Under the pieces are notes generated by a model, which was given only the letters and a program-made list of their open reading frames with translations, made no database searches and was not told the origin of the DNA. Both the position numbers and the translations under genes were made by a program. Shown piece by piece: positions 8,712 to 18,948 of a stretch of DNA of 64,000 bases. The stretch is from an uncultured Glaciecola sp. (GTDB lineage: Bacteria; Pseudomonadota; Gammaproteobacteria; Enterobacterales; Alteromonadaceae): assembly GCA_947496235.1 (NCBI GenBank), contig CANMCE010000002.1, forward strand, positions 310,001-374,000. The letters run 5' to 3'. Every line of letters starts with the position of its first letter. The stretch's first letter is position 1.

Positions 8712-11690
8712 TTAATCAAATGTGTAGCGCGCTCCTAAGGTGTATCTTGCGCCATATTGACGGCCGAATAGGAATTGGTTACGGTAGCGACCGTAGCCTT
8801 CTTCCACTTCGTTGGTGATGTTGTACCCTTCTAAAAACAAGGTTAAGTTTTCATCAACACTATAGTTCACACTAAAATCAGTGATATTGGTTTCAGCCAC
8901 AAATTGAGGTGGTGCATCTGCTGAACCCTGGGCTTGTCCGATGCCCAATAGATAGCTATCACGCCAAGCGTGAGTGACTTTTACTGACCAATTGTCATCT
9001 TCATAGAAGAGTTGGAAGTTTGCGGAGTCACTCACACCTGTCAATGGTGCTTGCACCGCAAGACTGCTAGGATCAAAGGCAGAATCACTATTCACAATAG
9101 TGGTGTTAAACGACACACCTAATCCGGTATCGGAAATCATGTGAGAAACCGCAAATTCAATCCCATCCACAGTCTGAGTTTCAGGATTATTAGTAGGTTG
9201 AGTAACTTGCCATTCCATTAGGGGGTCATTTTCATTTTGACGTACGATTTGTACCTGACAACAATCATCGTCCGAACCGCCACCATCAGCAATAATACGT
9301 TCCCAAATGGCCGAAACTGTTGGCGCAATGCCATCAGCTTCTAACGCTGCTCTGGCAGCATTTGCTCTAGGACCAATCAAAGGATCTCTTAGACCATCAA
9401 ACGTCACTATATTAAGCTGGTTGTTGATAAAGTTTTTAACGTCTTTGCGATAGTATCCCAGTGCTACATAACTAGCGTCATCGTAGTACCATTCCCAAGT
9501 TAAATCGAAATTCGTCGATTCAAATGGTTGTAACATTGGGTTTCCAGCGCTACCTGTTCGACTATCTGGTTTAGGGTTAGGCGATAAACTGCGCCCAGCG
9601 CCTAAAGAGCCAAGGGAAGAGCGAGTTATGGTTTTACCGATTGATGCTCTTACAAACATGTTCTCGTATATTTCAGCTTTTATATCAAGGGCTGGTAACA
9701 GTACATCGTATTCACCTTCTCCTGATACAAAGCTATCTTCATCTGCTACATAGCGTAATTGCCATTCAGTTGGATTTGTCCAAACCACAAAATCTTCGGC
9801 GCGTTGTAAATTCTCACTGGAAGTGGTGGTTTCTTCGTATCTTAGTCCTAGATTCACATCTATTGGAATATCACGCAGTTCGAAGAACATGGTGCTAGCT
9901 AAATAGGCTGAATTAGTCTCTTCCAAAACAGAGCTTTCACCGACTTGTCCAGATTCGTTGAACGGGTCAGTTGTAAAGCTCGGGAAGAAGGCAATTAAAC
10001 GCGATAAAGCTTCGCCCAAATTGTAGTCATAGTAGTAATTTGTTGTTAAGCCAGCACCGCCACCGACAAATTCATCCAACAAGTCCCCTGTGTCCACGCG
10101 AGTGAACATGCTATCTGGGAAAATTGCCTGATTACCGTTGTACCCATTAGGACCTTGGTTACCACTGAACCCTGTACGACCAAAAAATTCCTGTTCTGTC
10201 CTCGCCATACCAAACTTCACATTGGTCAGGAAGCTATCGTTGGGATTTATCCATTCAGAGTGGAACTGCAATTGTTCAACTGTCGATGTACCAATATTAC
10301 GGCTAAACTGAGCAAACAATGGGTCTATGTCACCTGGTTGAGCTTCGGTCGCACCATTTGGCCAAGTCATGGAGAAATTTGGAATTTGTCCGGAAGTGAA
10401 GTCATAGGTTTTAGTCACAATATTGTTTGGCGCAATTATCAACAAGCTACTTGCATTGGTACCATCATCTAGTCCATTGTCCGTGTCTACTTGTGAATCA
10501 TGGTAATCTAATTCAACTCTAAAGTTGTCAGTTGGATACCATTCCCAATTAAAGCCAATAGAGTCTTGTTCCACTAGAGTAGTTTCGGCTGAACGAGAAT
10601 GTGCAAAGTCATTTTGAATTTCTGTGAATTTAACTGCTGTGCCATTTTCGTCTAATTCATATGATGAAACGTTACCACCAAAGTTAAACCAGACACCAAA
10701 ACCAAAGCCCTCACGTGCCGTTTGCGCTTCTGCATACATATAGTCTGCGGTAAATGTCATATCATCTGTGGGCGCATATTGCAGGGTTAAATGAGCATTG
10801 GTTCTTTCTCTTTGAATATCATTAACGTCATAGGAAATTTGACGTGGAAAGAAGGTGTTACCGACTTTTCCGTCAAGCACTGAGCCACCTGCTGTATCAG
10901 CGTCATCATCGATGGCATCTGCTCGAGGGTCAACTACATTAGTTGCAGAGCCCATGGCTGCGGTATTCGCTAACCAGCCAGGAATGATGGCGTTTTCTTG
11001 GCGGAACGAACGTTCTTGATACGAGGCAGATAAAGAAACACCAATACGATCATCCGCAAAGGTCTGACTGTAAAGAGCCGCTAGTTCTGGTGTTACATCT
11101 TCTCCTAGTTCATTAGATTCATCGTAGATACCCTTACCAGAAAGTGAATATCTTAAACCTGGTTTATCTAGAGGTTTAGCAGTTGAAATATCAACTGTCG
11201 CGCCTAAACCACCTGTGGGCAAGTCAATGCGAGTAGATTTAAATACTTCTAACTGACTTACACCCTCAGAAGATAAGTTTTCTAGGTTGAATGAACGCGT
11301 ATTCCCTGTTCCAGGCATTTGACGGCCATTTAACAATAATAAGTTAAAAGATGGACCAAAACCCCTGACCGTAATCTGGCTACCTTCATTGTTGCTTCTG
11401 CTGATAGTAACACCGGTAATTCTTTGTAAAGACTCAGCGAGGTTGGTATCTGGGAATTTACCCATTTCTTCTGCAGAAATAGCGTCTACGATACCGGAAG
11501 CTGACATTTTAATGTCTTGAGCTCTGGCTAAACTTCCTCTTATCCCCGTAACTTCGATCACTTCTGTTGGTGTGTTTAAATTGGCTTCATCCGCTTCTTC
11601 CTGTGCATGAACAGGGGCTAACATGGTTGCTCCCAGAATCACAGAAATGGTGGCTGATAACCTATTTTTAGAAAATTTAATGTGTTTCAT
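8712..11690 (-). CDS. TonB-dependent receptor, glycan-uptake type
   Basis: The 992-residue outer-membrane receptor has a signal peptide ending near residue 29 (VHAQ), a short spacer with the TonB-box-like stretch EVIEVTGI, a plug domain (about 45-165, with ITVRGFGPSFNLLLLNGRQ) and a large beta-barrel ending in an aromatic YTFD. This matches the long Alteromonadales/Xanthomonadales receptors that import oligosaccharides and not siderophores. It follows a GH16 laminarinase on the same strand, which suggests beta-glucan oligomers as cargo. The ribosome site (AGGAT) is close to the ATG. A stable hairpin sits just upstream in the leader. Confidence 0.9.
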   Translation of the reverse strand: MKHIKFSKNRLSATISVILGATMLAPVHAQEEADEANLNTPTEVIEVTGIRGSLARAQDIKMSASGIVDAISAEEMGKFPDTNLAESLQRITGVTISRSNNEGSQITVRGFGPSFNLLLLNGRQMPGTGNTRSFNLENLSSEGVSQLEVFKSTRIDLPTGGLGATVDISTAKPLDKPGLRYSLSGKGIYDESNELGEDVTPELAALYSQTFADDRIGVSLSASYQERSFRQENAIIPGWLANTAAMGSATNVVDPRADAIDDDADTAGGSVLDGKVGNTFFPRQISYDVNDIQRERTNAHLTLQYAPTDDMTFTADYMYAEAQTAREGFGFGVWFNFGGNVSSYELDENGTAVKFTEIQNDFAHSRSAETTLVEQDSIGFNWEWYPTDNFRVELDYHDSQVDTDNGLDDGTNASSLLIIAPNNIVTKTYDFTSGQIPNFSMTWPNGATEAQPGDIDPLFAQFSRNIGTSTVEQLQFHSEWINPNDSFLTNVKFGMARTEQEFFGRTGFSGNQGPNGYNGNQAIFPDSMFTRVDTGDLLDEFVGGGAGLTTNYYYDYNLGEALSRLIAFFPSFTTDPFNESGQVGESSVLEETNSAYLASTMFFELRDIPIDVNLGLRYEETTTSSENLQRAEDFVVWTNPTEWQLRYVADEDSFVSGEGEYDVLLPALDIKAEIYENMFVRASIGKTITRSSLGSLGAGRSLSPNPKPDSRTGSAGNPMLQPFESTNFDLTWEWYYDDASYVALGYYRKDVKNFINNQLNIVTFDGLRDPLIGPRANAARAALEADGIAPTVSAIWERIIADGGGSDDDCCQVQIVRQNENDPLMEWQVTQPTNNPETQTVDGIEFAVSHMISDTGLGVSFNTTIVNSDSAFDPSSLAVQAPLTGVSDSANFQLFYEDDNWSVKVTHAWRDSYLLGIGQAQGSADAPPQFVAETNITDFSVNYSVDENLTLFLEGYNITNEVEEGYGRYRNQFLFGRQYGARYTLGARYTFD

Positions 11691-11710
11691 AGTTATCCTA
11701 TTCTTCTAAG

Positions 11711-11742
11711 CCGACCTCATTTCATAGTTTGAAAGAGGTCGG
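11711..11742 (-). promoter_or_regulatory. Intercistronic hairpin in front of the TonB receptor
   Basis: CCGACCTC at 11711-11718 pairs with GAGGTCGG at 11735-11742, and inside it TTTCA (11720-11724) pairs with TGAAA (11730-11734), leaving a single bulged A and a 5-nt loop. There is no T tract on the minus strand, so it is more likely an mRNA stabiliser, processing site or attenuator between the laminarinase and receptor than a simple terminator. Confidence 0.5.
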
Positions 11743-11765
11743 GAAAATCTGTGTTTTTGTTCGAT

Positions 11766-14700
11766 TTATTGTAAGAACACCACGTTATCTAAGCGGTAAA
11801 CCGCACCGTTGCCTGTTCCCCACGCAGGAAATACCATAATGACGTCAATAGCGCTGACATCTATGCCACCATCTTGCAATTGGGTTAAATCAAAGGTGTA
11901 GGTTTGCCATTGGCCAACCACAGGCGCTAGCCCTTCAAGGCTATCTGTTAAATCCAACTCAACAGCCGAAGTATTGCCATCAGCTTCCATTTTCATTAAC
12001 CAGACATCACCTTCAGCTTCTGAAATTAGCTTCATTTCAAACTGGAATTGCCCAGCAGCTAGAATACTGCTGGCATCAAAAGGTACGCCATCATCGCGGC
12101 TGTAAAAACCCATGACGGTGCCAGTGTTAGCATTGATGCGGAATTCCGCGGTTGCGCCATGCTGGGCATCATCCATTTCAACCGTTGGCGTGGTTCCGCC
12201 GCAGCAATCCCATAAAGGCCATTGCTCGTTTACTTGATCAGCAAATACAGTGAAATACGCGTTAGCTATACCGGTATTTCCACCGCTGGTGATGCCGGTT
12301 ATGTCCGATGGGTTACCAATAAACAGATTATCAACGCGATAAACAGCACCCGCACCTGTTCCCCATGCTGGGAAGATCATGATAACGTCGATAGCACTTA
12401 CGTCTAAACCTTGATCAGAGAGTGATAACAAATCGAAGGTGTATGTTTGCCATTGACCTTCCACCGGTGCAGCGCCTTCTTGGGAACTTGTAAGTTCAAC
12501 CTGAACTTCGGTGGTAGTGTTGTCTGACTCTAGCTTCATTAACCAAACGGGGTCACCAGCTGGCATGGAATCCACTTTCATCTCAAAGGTGATTACACCT
12601 GTGGTCAGGATCGAAGATGCGTCAAAAGGTAATTCAGATTCACCGTTACGGCTGTTGAAACCTAATACTGTGCCGTTATTATCATTGATTCTGAATTCCG
12701 CTGTAGCACCATGCTCAGCATCATCCATTTCAACCGTTGGTGTTGTGCCACCACAACAATCCCAAAGCGGCCAATCAGGATTTACTCCGTCAACAAAACC
12801 TTGTAACACAGGGCCTGAAGGTGCGCCTGAAGCTGTCGGATCGTAGATTTTAAAGTTATCCACACGATACACAGCGCCGGCACCTGTTTGCCAAGTTGGG
12901 AATATCATTAAAACATCAATCATACTGACATCTAAGCCAGCATCAGCTAAATCGGAAAGGGCAAAGGTATAGGTTTGCCATTCGCCTTCAACAGGTGCAA
13001 CATCTTCTTGAGAAGTTGAGAGTGCAACTTCCACCGCAGTGGTTGCGCTATCCGATTCAACTTTCAATAACCATGTGGTGTCAGCTGTAGTTGCGTTGAC
13101 TAATTTCATGTCAAACTGGACTACACCGTTAACCAAAATAGCAGAAGCATCGAAAGCTTCACCTGCGCCACCATCTACTGAACGAGAAGTAATCCCAAGC
13201 ACAGTCCCATTGTTGTCATTAATACGGAATTCTACGGTGTTACCATAAGGCGCTTCGTCTTCTTCAATGGTTGGCATTGTGCCGCCACAACAATCCCATA
13301 CAACCCAGCCTTCTGCTAAATCGTCTTCAAAAAGATTTAATTGCGGGGAAGCGACTGCACCATCTTGCTCTATGCGCACATTGTCAACACGATATTTTGC
13401 ACCGCCACCTGTACCCCATTCAGGGAAAATCATGATGACATCTATGCTGCCAACATCTAATCCAAGGTCGCTAAGTTGCTGAATAGGGAAGGTGTAAGAT
13501 TGCCATTCTCCAACCACGGGGTCTAAACCCTCGACACTCTCGTTTAGGGCTAACTGAGCCGACGAAGTATTGCCATCCGCTTCAACTTTCAACAGCCAAG
13601 TAGTTGCACCACCAGTCGGAGATACCACTTTCATGTCGAATTTCAAGCTACCAATGCCAATCATAGCACCAGCATTGTAGGATTCTTCGCTTTCACCAAT
13701 GCGGCTGTTGAAGCCTAGTACAGTACCTGCATTATCTAGAATTTCAAATTCAGCCACTGAACCATAAGTAGCATCATCATCCATTACTACCTGCGGAGTC
13801 GTGCCGCCACAGCAATCCCAAAGTGGCCAATCAGGATTTTCGCCGTCAGCGAAAATTGTGATAGGGGTAGCTGTAGGAGGTGCCGGTGGTGTAGGAGAAG
13901 GTGCTTTACCTTCAACTAAGGCGTCCTCTTCGTCATCATATCCTGGACGTATAGTTTCACAGCCTTTGCCTGTAGCTGGATCGACAGAACACTCATACAC
14001 ACGTACGTAATCAATTTGGTACGTTTGACCATTTTCAAAAGCGGTAGCATCTATACCGCCTTCATTGACATTTTCTGGCCAATCGCCACCTACGGCCAGA
14101 TTGAGCAACAGATGGAAAGGTTGATCAAATGGCTCTGGACCGTAAGTGACTTCAGGCTCACCAGTAACTGGATTAAACTGAGGGGTATACCAGCCTTTGT
14201 GACGTAAGCCAATGGCTTCGCCAGTGCTGTTGTAACGAACTTGAGACTGACGTTGAGTAGCATACAAATAACCATTCATATACCAGCGAAATTCGCCTTC
14301 CTGCCATTCAATGGCATAGGTATTAAAATCATCTGCGGGGTTTAAACCATCAGGTGGGAGATATTCTTTACCTGATGAATCGTTATTAGGCCAAGCATTA
14401 CCATAATGCAAGGTGCCATGAATATGTCTTTCTGGATTGCCATTTTGATCCATAGCACCAAGATTTACCGCCTCCATGATGTCTACTTCACCAGACTTTG
14501 GCCATTCGCCGTATTCATAGTCAGAAGGTAGCATCCAAAATGCTGGCCACGAACCTTGTCCACGGGGTAACTTAGCGCGCATTTCAACACGACCATAGGT
14601 AAAATCCATTTTACCTCGAGTATTTATCCGCGCTGAAGTATAAGCTTTTTCAGCCCCGGCTTCTGCTGGTAAAGCTACAATATTAAGTACACCGTCTGCT

Positions 14701-14975
14701 AAAAATAAATTTTCCGGACTGTCGGTGTAACATTGCTGCTCATTGTTTCCACCGCCGGCACAATTAATCTCATAGTTCCAGCTGCTGGTGTCCAAGGAAG
14801 CGCCATCAAACTCGTCTGCCCATACAAGTTGCCAATCGGAGATAGGTTGAGATGTGTCAATCTCAACAATTTCTGTATTCGTAGTGGTTTCGCTGCCACC
14901 ACAAGCTATTAGTGAGAGAGCAAATACAGGTATCAAGGCATGTCTCGATAATGTATTTACGTGTTTTTTTACCAT
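11766..14975 (-). CDS. GH16 laminarinase lipoprotein with four C-terminal WDCCGG modules
   Basis: This 1069-residue lipoprotein has a lipobox (LIAC, Cys25), a GH16 catalytic domain (about residues 45-335) and four homologous modules beginning near residues 372, 545, 723 and 907. The catalytic motif E163-V-D165-I-M-E168 is intact, so an endo-beta-1,3-glucanase is expected. Each module starts with a PLWDCCGGTTP-type motif and ends with a YRVDN-type strand; they resemble the galactose-binding-like C-terminal domain of marine ExoP-type glucosidases, so they are probably carbohydrate-binding. A Pro/Thr linker (about 360-370) joins catalytic and binding parts. The ribosome site GGAG precedes the ATG. 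It heads the leftward polysaccharide operon and is much longer than single-domain laminarinases. Confidence 0.88.
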   Translation of the reverse strand: MVKKHVNTLSRHALIPVFALSLIACGGSETTTNTEIVEIDTSQPISDWQLVWADEFDGASLDTSSWNYEINCAGGGNNEQQCYTDSPENLFLADGVLNIVALPAEAGAEKAYTSARINTRGKMDFTYGRVEMRAKLPRGQGSWPAFWMLPSDYEYGEWPKSGEVDIMEAVNLGAMDQNGNPERHIHGTLHYGNAWPNNDSSGKEYLPPDGLNPADDFNTYAIEWQEGEFRWYMNGYLYATQRQSQVRYNSTGEAIGLRHKGWYTPQFNPVTGEPEVTYGPEPFDQPFHLLLNLAVGGDWPENVNEGGIDATAFENGQTYQIDYVRVYECSVDPATGKGCETIRPGYDDEEDALVEGKAPSPTPPAPPTATPITIFADGENPDWPLWDCCGGTTPQVVMDDDATYGSVAEFEILDNAGTVLGFNSRIGESEESYNAGAMIGIGSLKFDMKVVSPTGGATTWLLKVEADGNTSSAQLALNESVEGLDPVVGEWQSYTFPIQQLSDLGLDVGSIDVIMIFPEWGTGGGAKYRVDNVRIEQDGAVASPQLNLFEDDLAEGWVVWDCCGGTMPTIEEDEAPYGNTVEFRINDNNGTVLGITSRSVDGGAGEAFDASAILVNGVVQFDMKLVNATTADTTWLLKVESDSATTAVEVALSTSQEDVAPVEGEWQTYTFALSDLADAGLDVSMIDVLMIFPTWQTGAGAVYRVDNFKIYDPTASGAPSGPVLQGFVDGVNPDWPLWDCCGGTTPTVEMDDAEHGATAEFRINDNNGTVLGFNSRNGESELPFDASSILTTGVITFEMKVDSMPAGDPVWLMKLESDNTTTEVQVELTSSQEGAAPVEGQWQTYTFDLLSLSDQGLDVSAIDVIMIFPAWGTGAGAVYRVDNLFIGNPSDITGITSGGNTGIANAYFTVFADQVNEQWPLWDCCGGTTPTVEMDDAQHGATAEFRINANTGTVMGFYSRDDGVPFDASSILAAGQFQFEMKLISEAEGDVWLMKMEADGNTSAVELDLTDSLEGLAPVVGQWQTYTFDLTQLQDGGIDVSAIDVIMVFPAWGTGNGAVYRLDNVVFLQ

Positions 14976-15331
14976 TGTTGTTCTCCAGTGTGGTTTCTCT
15001 CAAAGCACGTTCGTTTTTGTCATTTTGTTACCAGTATCAGGTTAAATCCTGGTCTTTTAAGCAATACGCGCTGAAGTCACCAAATCAAATGACCTTTTCT
15101 TCAGCCTGTAGCCTATTCAAATGTAATATAATTGTTAATAGCTGAGAGTGGTAAATGCGCTAAGTGGGATTTTTGCTGAGATGAAACGGATTTGTGTTTA
15201 TTAAACAGGCAACAATTTATTTACTAAAAGTAGCAATTTGTCGCAAATCTAGTCCCTTTTATCTTGTTTAAGTTGTGTAAATCATCCATTGATTTATGTT
15301 GCTAAGCCTTAAAAGTGTAAAGGACAACAGA
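14976..15331. promoter_or_regulatory. Divergent intergenic region between the two GH16 genes
   Basis: These 356 bp separate two divergently read laminarinase genes and must hold both promoters. The region is AT-rich, and no coding frame looks credible. I see no perfect long dyad here; the only clear element is the ribosome site AAAGGA at 15319-15324 for the rightward gene. Confidence 0.5.
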
Positions 15332-16738
15332 ATGATAAAAATCACTAATAAGCTTGGATTGTCTAGCTTAGTGTTTGCTATGAGTACAATGCTTGTTGGA
15401 TGTGTGCAGGGAGATGTTCAATCAAAATCTACACAAGTCACTCAAACGCAAGATGAAAATTCAGACAGGCAACAATCCGTTTCACCTTTTGCTATGGGCG
15501 TGGTACATGCTATTAATGTTGGAGGCAATGAATACCATGATCTAAGCGGTATTGTTTATTCGGCAGATAAGATTATTTCAGGTGAAACTCGCACTTTAAA
15601 TGAAGCGATAAAAGGTACTCAAAATCCCACCTTATTTCAGTCTTATCGTCAGGGCGAATTGGAATTTTCGTTGCCGGTTGAGGACGGTACTTTTGCGTTA
15701 ACCTTTCTTTTTGCAGAACCTAACGAGTCAGCCCAAATTGGTCAAAGAGTGTTTGATGTTCTCGTTAATGACCAAGTCGTGATTCCTGATTTAGATATTT
15801 TACCTGCCAGAGATGTAAAGCCCTTATCAGCCCTAACCCGCAGCGTGTCAAATATTCAATCTGAAGACGGGAAATTGAACATAAAATTGCAGGCCAAAGT
15901 TGGTGAGCCGGTATTAAATGGCGTTATTGTCAGAAAGTCAGTGCAAGATACCCGAAACTGGTCGCTCATATTTCAAGATGAATTTAATCAAGATGGAAAA
16001 CCAGATCCTAGCAAATGGTCTTATAACATATGGCCTGCAGGGCAAGTAAACGACGAAGACCAGGCCTATACCGACAGATTAAAGAATGCACGCGTTGAAA
16101 ACGGCAATTTGATAATCGAAGCTCACAAAGAGGAATACGGCAACGCTCAGTACACATCAGCGCGTTTGCTGACAAAAGGTAAAGCGGACTTTTTATATGG
16201 CAAGGTCGAAATGCGAATCAAAGTGCCAGCGGGACAGGGCACTTGGCCGGCGGCTTGGATGATGCCAACCGATTTCTTTAAATATGCCACAACTTGTAGC
16301 CCCGGTGGTGAAAGGCAAGGCGATGCAAAATGTGATGCATGGCCAAATTCAGGTGAAATTGATATTCTAGAGCACGTTGGCTACGACATGAATCGAGTGC
16401 ATGGCACTGTTCATACTAAGTCCTATTATTGGGTTAATTTCGAACAGCGAAAAGGCAGTATTGAAGCCGAAGCAGTCAGTGAAAACTTCAGACTTTATTC
16501 ACTAGAATGGACACCTGAATACATCTTTATCAGCTATGACGATATTCCATATTTTTATTATCACAACGAAGGTGAAGGCTGGGAAGCCTGGCCTTTTGAT
16601 CATCCCTATCACATCATCCTTAACTTAGCTATTGGCGGCGGCTGGGGCGGCGCTGGTGGTCCCACTGATGACAGTATTTTTCCAGTGCGAATGGAAGTGG
16701 ATTATGTGCGTATTTATCAACTTGCCGACGATAATTGA
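15332..16738 (+). CDS. Malectin-like plus GH16 laminarinase lipoprotein
   Basis: The 468-residue lipoprotein has a lipobox LVGC near residue 25, a malectin-like carbohydrate-binding domain (about residues 55-205, opening with AINVGGNEY) and a GH16 catalytic domain (about 210-465). The catalytic motif E342-I-D344-I-L-E347 is intact. ATG at 15332 is preferred over an in-frame upstream ATG because AAAGGA lies 8 bp before it and the signal peptide begins there. A cell-surface beta-1,3-glucanase is the likely function. It is divergent from the larger GH16 gene and lies just upstream of the LytS/LytTR pair. Confidence 0.87.
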   Translation: MIKITNKLGLSSLVFAMSTMLVGCVQGDVQSKSTQVTQTQDENSDRQQSVSPFAMGVVHAINVGGNEYHDLSGIVYSADKIISGETRTLNEAIKGTQNPTLFQSYRQGELEFSLPVEDGTFALTFLFAEPNESAQIGQRVFDVLVNDQVVIPDLDILPARDVKPLSALTRSVSNIQSEDGKLNIKLQAKVGEPVLNGVIVRKSVQDTRNWSLIFQDEFNQDGKPDPSKWSYNIWPAGQVNDEDQAYTDRLKNARVENGNLIIEAHKEEYGNAQYTSARLLTKGKADFLYGKVEMRIKVPAGQGTWPAAWMMPTDFFKYATTCSPGGERQGDAKCDAWPNSGEIDILEHVGYDMNRVHGTVHTKSYYWVNFEQRKGSIEAEAVSENFRLYSLEWTPEYIFISYDDIPYFYYHNEGEGWEAWPFDHPYHIILNLAIGGGWGGAGGPTDDSIFPVRMEVDYVRIYQLADDN

Positions 16739-16808
16739 TGTTATGTTTGATTGTTGAGTAAGTAATTTATGCATCAGGCACTGAATACACACCTTTTTAA
16801 CTTTAGCA

Positions 16809-16831
16809 TTTGTTTACATAACGTAAACAAA
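16809..16831. promoter_or_regulatory. Perfect dyad in front of the two-component operon
   Basis: TTTGTTTAC (16809-16817) and GTAAACAAA (16823-16831) form a perfect 9-bp inverted repeat with a 5-bp spacer, 12 bp before the ribosome site of the kinase gene. Position and symmetry suggest an operator, possibly autoregulatory; the regulator is unknown. Confidence 0.5.
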
Positions 16832-16854
16832 TCTATAACCTGTGAGGGTATTTA

Positions 16855-18048
16855 GTGCTTCACCAAGAATTAGAGTTGATGCTGAAAAATTTAAAGGATA
16901 ATCAAGAGTTCTTTACCGATTTTGGGTCGATGCGGTATTGGCAGGTCGCATTTTGGGGATTCTTGGGAATTGTCACTTTTTTCACCTTAACACTTTGGTA
17001 CAGCCAAGCCAGTGTTATATATGTTATTCCTACCATCATTCAATCGGTGTTAGGGCTGATATTTTCTCATATCCTGCAATATCTCCTTGTTTATTTTTGG
17101 CAAACCAACCTTTGGTTTAAATCTGTCATTAACGTTATCTTGGTGGCAATTGTTTCACTCGCTTGGACCTTTGCGCGTATGTGGGTTTTCCAATTAATCA
17201 CTGGAGAATCTCATATATGGAACGAGTTTGGTGGATGGTATTTTAGTAGTATTTTCATTTTCGTGAGCTGGACTGCCGTGTTTTACGGGGTTCAATACTA
17301 CCGCTTATTACAAGAAAAAAAGAAAGACATGCTTAACGCAGAAGCAGCGGCTAGAGAAGCTAGATACAAAAGAGTACAAGCCCAAGCCACCGCGCGTGAC
17401 GCTCAACTTCAAATGTTGCGCTATCAATTAAATCCGCACTTTTTATGTAACACCCTGAATGCCATAAACGCCTTGATTGAAGTAGAGGAAAACGAAAAAG
17501 CTCAGATGATGACAGTCAACTTGAGTCAGTTTTTACGCTATTCATTAGATAATATTCCTGATGGTAAAATTCCATTACAACAAGAAGTCGACATTTTGTG
17601 GTTGTACCTCAAAATTGAGAAAACCCGTTTCGAAGACAGACTTCAAGTTGTATTTGATGTTGAAACCGAATGCGAGCAGGCGTTTGTGCCTAGTCTTATT
17701 CTTCAGCCTCTGATTGAAAACTGTATGAAGCATGCAATTGCCAAATCCGAGTCTGGCGGCACAATCAAAATTTCAGCGAAAAAAAATCGAGATCTACTCG
17801 AATTGATGGTTGAAGACACAGGTTCGAATGAGCATACAGAAAATGAAAAAGCCGCTGCTAGCCTAAACAAAGGGGTAGGGCTTGAAAATACTAATCAACG
17901 TTTGGATATTCTGTATGCTGGTGAATACAAAATTACCGTGACACAATCCCAATTAGGTGGCTTAAAAACTCTAATTCAACTACCTTTTGAAACCGAAGAC
18001 ACACAAATAGCTCGACACCTAGAACCAGAAGAAAGAGGCGAGCAATGA
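16855..18048 (+). CDS. LytS/YehU-type sensor histidine kinase
   Basis: This 397-residue inner-membrane kinase has four hydrophobic segments (about residues 27-150), a short coiled coil, and a His_kinase domain with phospho-acceptor His195 in LNPHFLCNTLNA, then an HATPase with an N-box-like LIENCMKHA. The family motif is usually LNPHFLFN; the Cys is a small variation. It starts with GTG, supported by GAGGG six bases upstream. Its stop overlaps the response-regulator ATG, so the two make a cognate pair. There is no periplasmic sensor domain; the signal may be sensed in the membrane. Adjacency to the laminarinase suggests, but does not prove, glycan-linked control. Confidence 0.88.
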   Translation: MLHQELELMLKNLKDNQEFFTDFGSMRYWQVAFWGFLGIVTFFTLTLWYSQASVIYVIPTIIQSVLGLIFSHILQYLLVYFWQTNLWFKSVINVILVAIVSLAWTFARMWVFQLITGESHIWNEFGGWYFSSIFIFVSWTAVFYGVQYYRLLQEKKKDMLNAEAAAREARYKRVQAQATARDAQLQMLRYQLNPHFLCNTLNAINALIEVEENEKAQMMTVNLSQFLRYSLDNIPDGKIPLQQEVDILWLYLKIEKTRFEDRLQVVFDVETECEQAFVPSLILQPLIENCMKHAIAKSESGGTIKISAKKNRDLLELMVEDTGSNEHTENEKAAASLNKGVGLENTNQRLDILYAGEYKITVTQSQLGGLKTLIQLPFETEDTQIARHLEPEERGEQ

Positions 18049-18857
18049 TGCTTAGGGCGATTATTGTGGATGACGAGCCACTTGCATTAGGCGTATTGCG
18101 ATCCAAATTATCCAAAACCCATCAAGTGGAGATTATCGCCCAATGTAAAAATGGTCGAGAGGCCGTTGAAGCTGCACTTACCCACGCCCCCGACGTGATG
18201 TTTTTAGATATTCAAATGCCTGGTCTTGATGGCTTAGGTGTAGTGAAACGACTGCAAGATGATGCATTACCACTAATAGTGTTTACCACCGCCTTTGAGC
18301 AGTACGCGATAGATGCCTTTGATTTGCACGCTGTCGACTATATTTTAAAGCCAATTGATCAGGAGCGTATTGATCGCGCGGTAATACGAGTGAAAGAAAG
18401 ATTAGCTATGCAACCAGCAATATCTAATAAATCTGGCATCATTGGCGCAATTGGCGAAATACGAAAATACAACGGTCGTGAAGATAAAGAAGCTTCCACA
18501 TTATGGAGTGATGAGGACGCAGAACAGAAAAAAATTCTAATCAAAGAACGTGACGAAATTGTCCTTTTAGAACAGGATGATATTGCCTGGATGGATGCTG
18601 CAGGCGATTATGTTTGCGTACATGCCAAGGGTGAAACCTACATCAAAAGAAGCACCTTAAAAGAGCTATTGAGCCAGTTAGACACAGAAAAATTTAAACG
18701 TGTTCATCGCTCAACCATAGTCAATTTAAATTATGTCGAAAAAGTACTTCCTCACACAAAAGGAGAGTTTTTTTTAGTTTTGCAGCAAGATCAAAAACTC
18801 AAGGTATCTCGTAATTATAGGGACGCAATTAAACAGTTTTTACAGGCGGGCGTATAA
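18045..18857 (+). CDS. LytTR-family response regulator
   Basis: The 270-residue protein has an N-terminal receiver (about 1-120) with phospho-acceptor Asp55 in FLDIQMPG and the conserved Lys in YILKPID, and a C-terminal LytTR DNA-binding domain (about 165-268, with HRSTIVNLNYV). It is the AlgR/LytR type. The start overlaps the kinase stop as ATGATG, so either of two adjacent ATG codons could be used. A long linker (about 125-165) separates the domains. Confidence 0.9.
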   Translation: MMLRAIIVDDEPLALGVLRSKLSKTHQVEIIAQCKNGREAVEAALTHAPDVMFLDIQMPGLDGLGVVKRLQDDALPLIVFTTAFEQYAIDAFDLHAVDYILKPIDQERIDRAVIRVKERLAMQPAISNKSGIIGAIGEIRKYNGREDKEASTLWSDEDAEQKKILIKERDEIVLLEQDDIAWMDAAGDYVCVHAKGETYIKRSTLKELLSQLDTEKFKRVHRSTIVNLNYVEKVLPHTKGEFFLVLQQDQKLKVSRNYRDAIKQFLQAGV

Positions 18858-18948
18858 ATTCCTTTAGAGTAAACGCAGACATTCGGTTTTTCCTTTAAAT
18901 GATTTATACTGCTTAAATATTTCCTTCCAATAACATTTGGCCACACAC

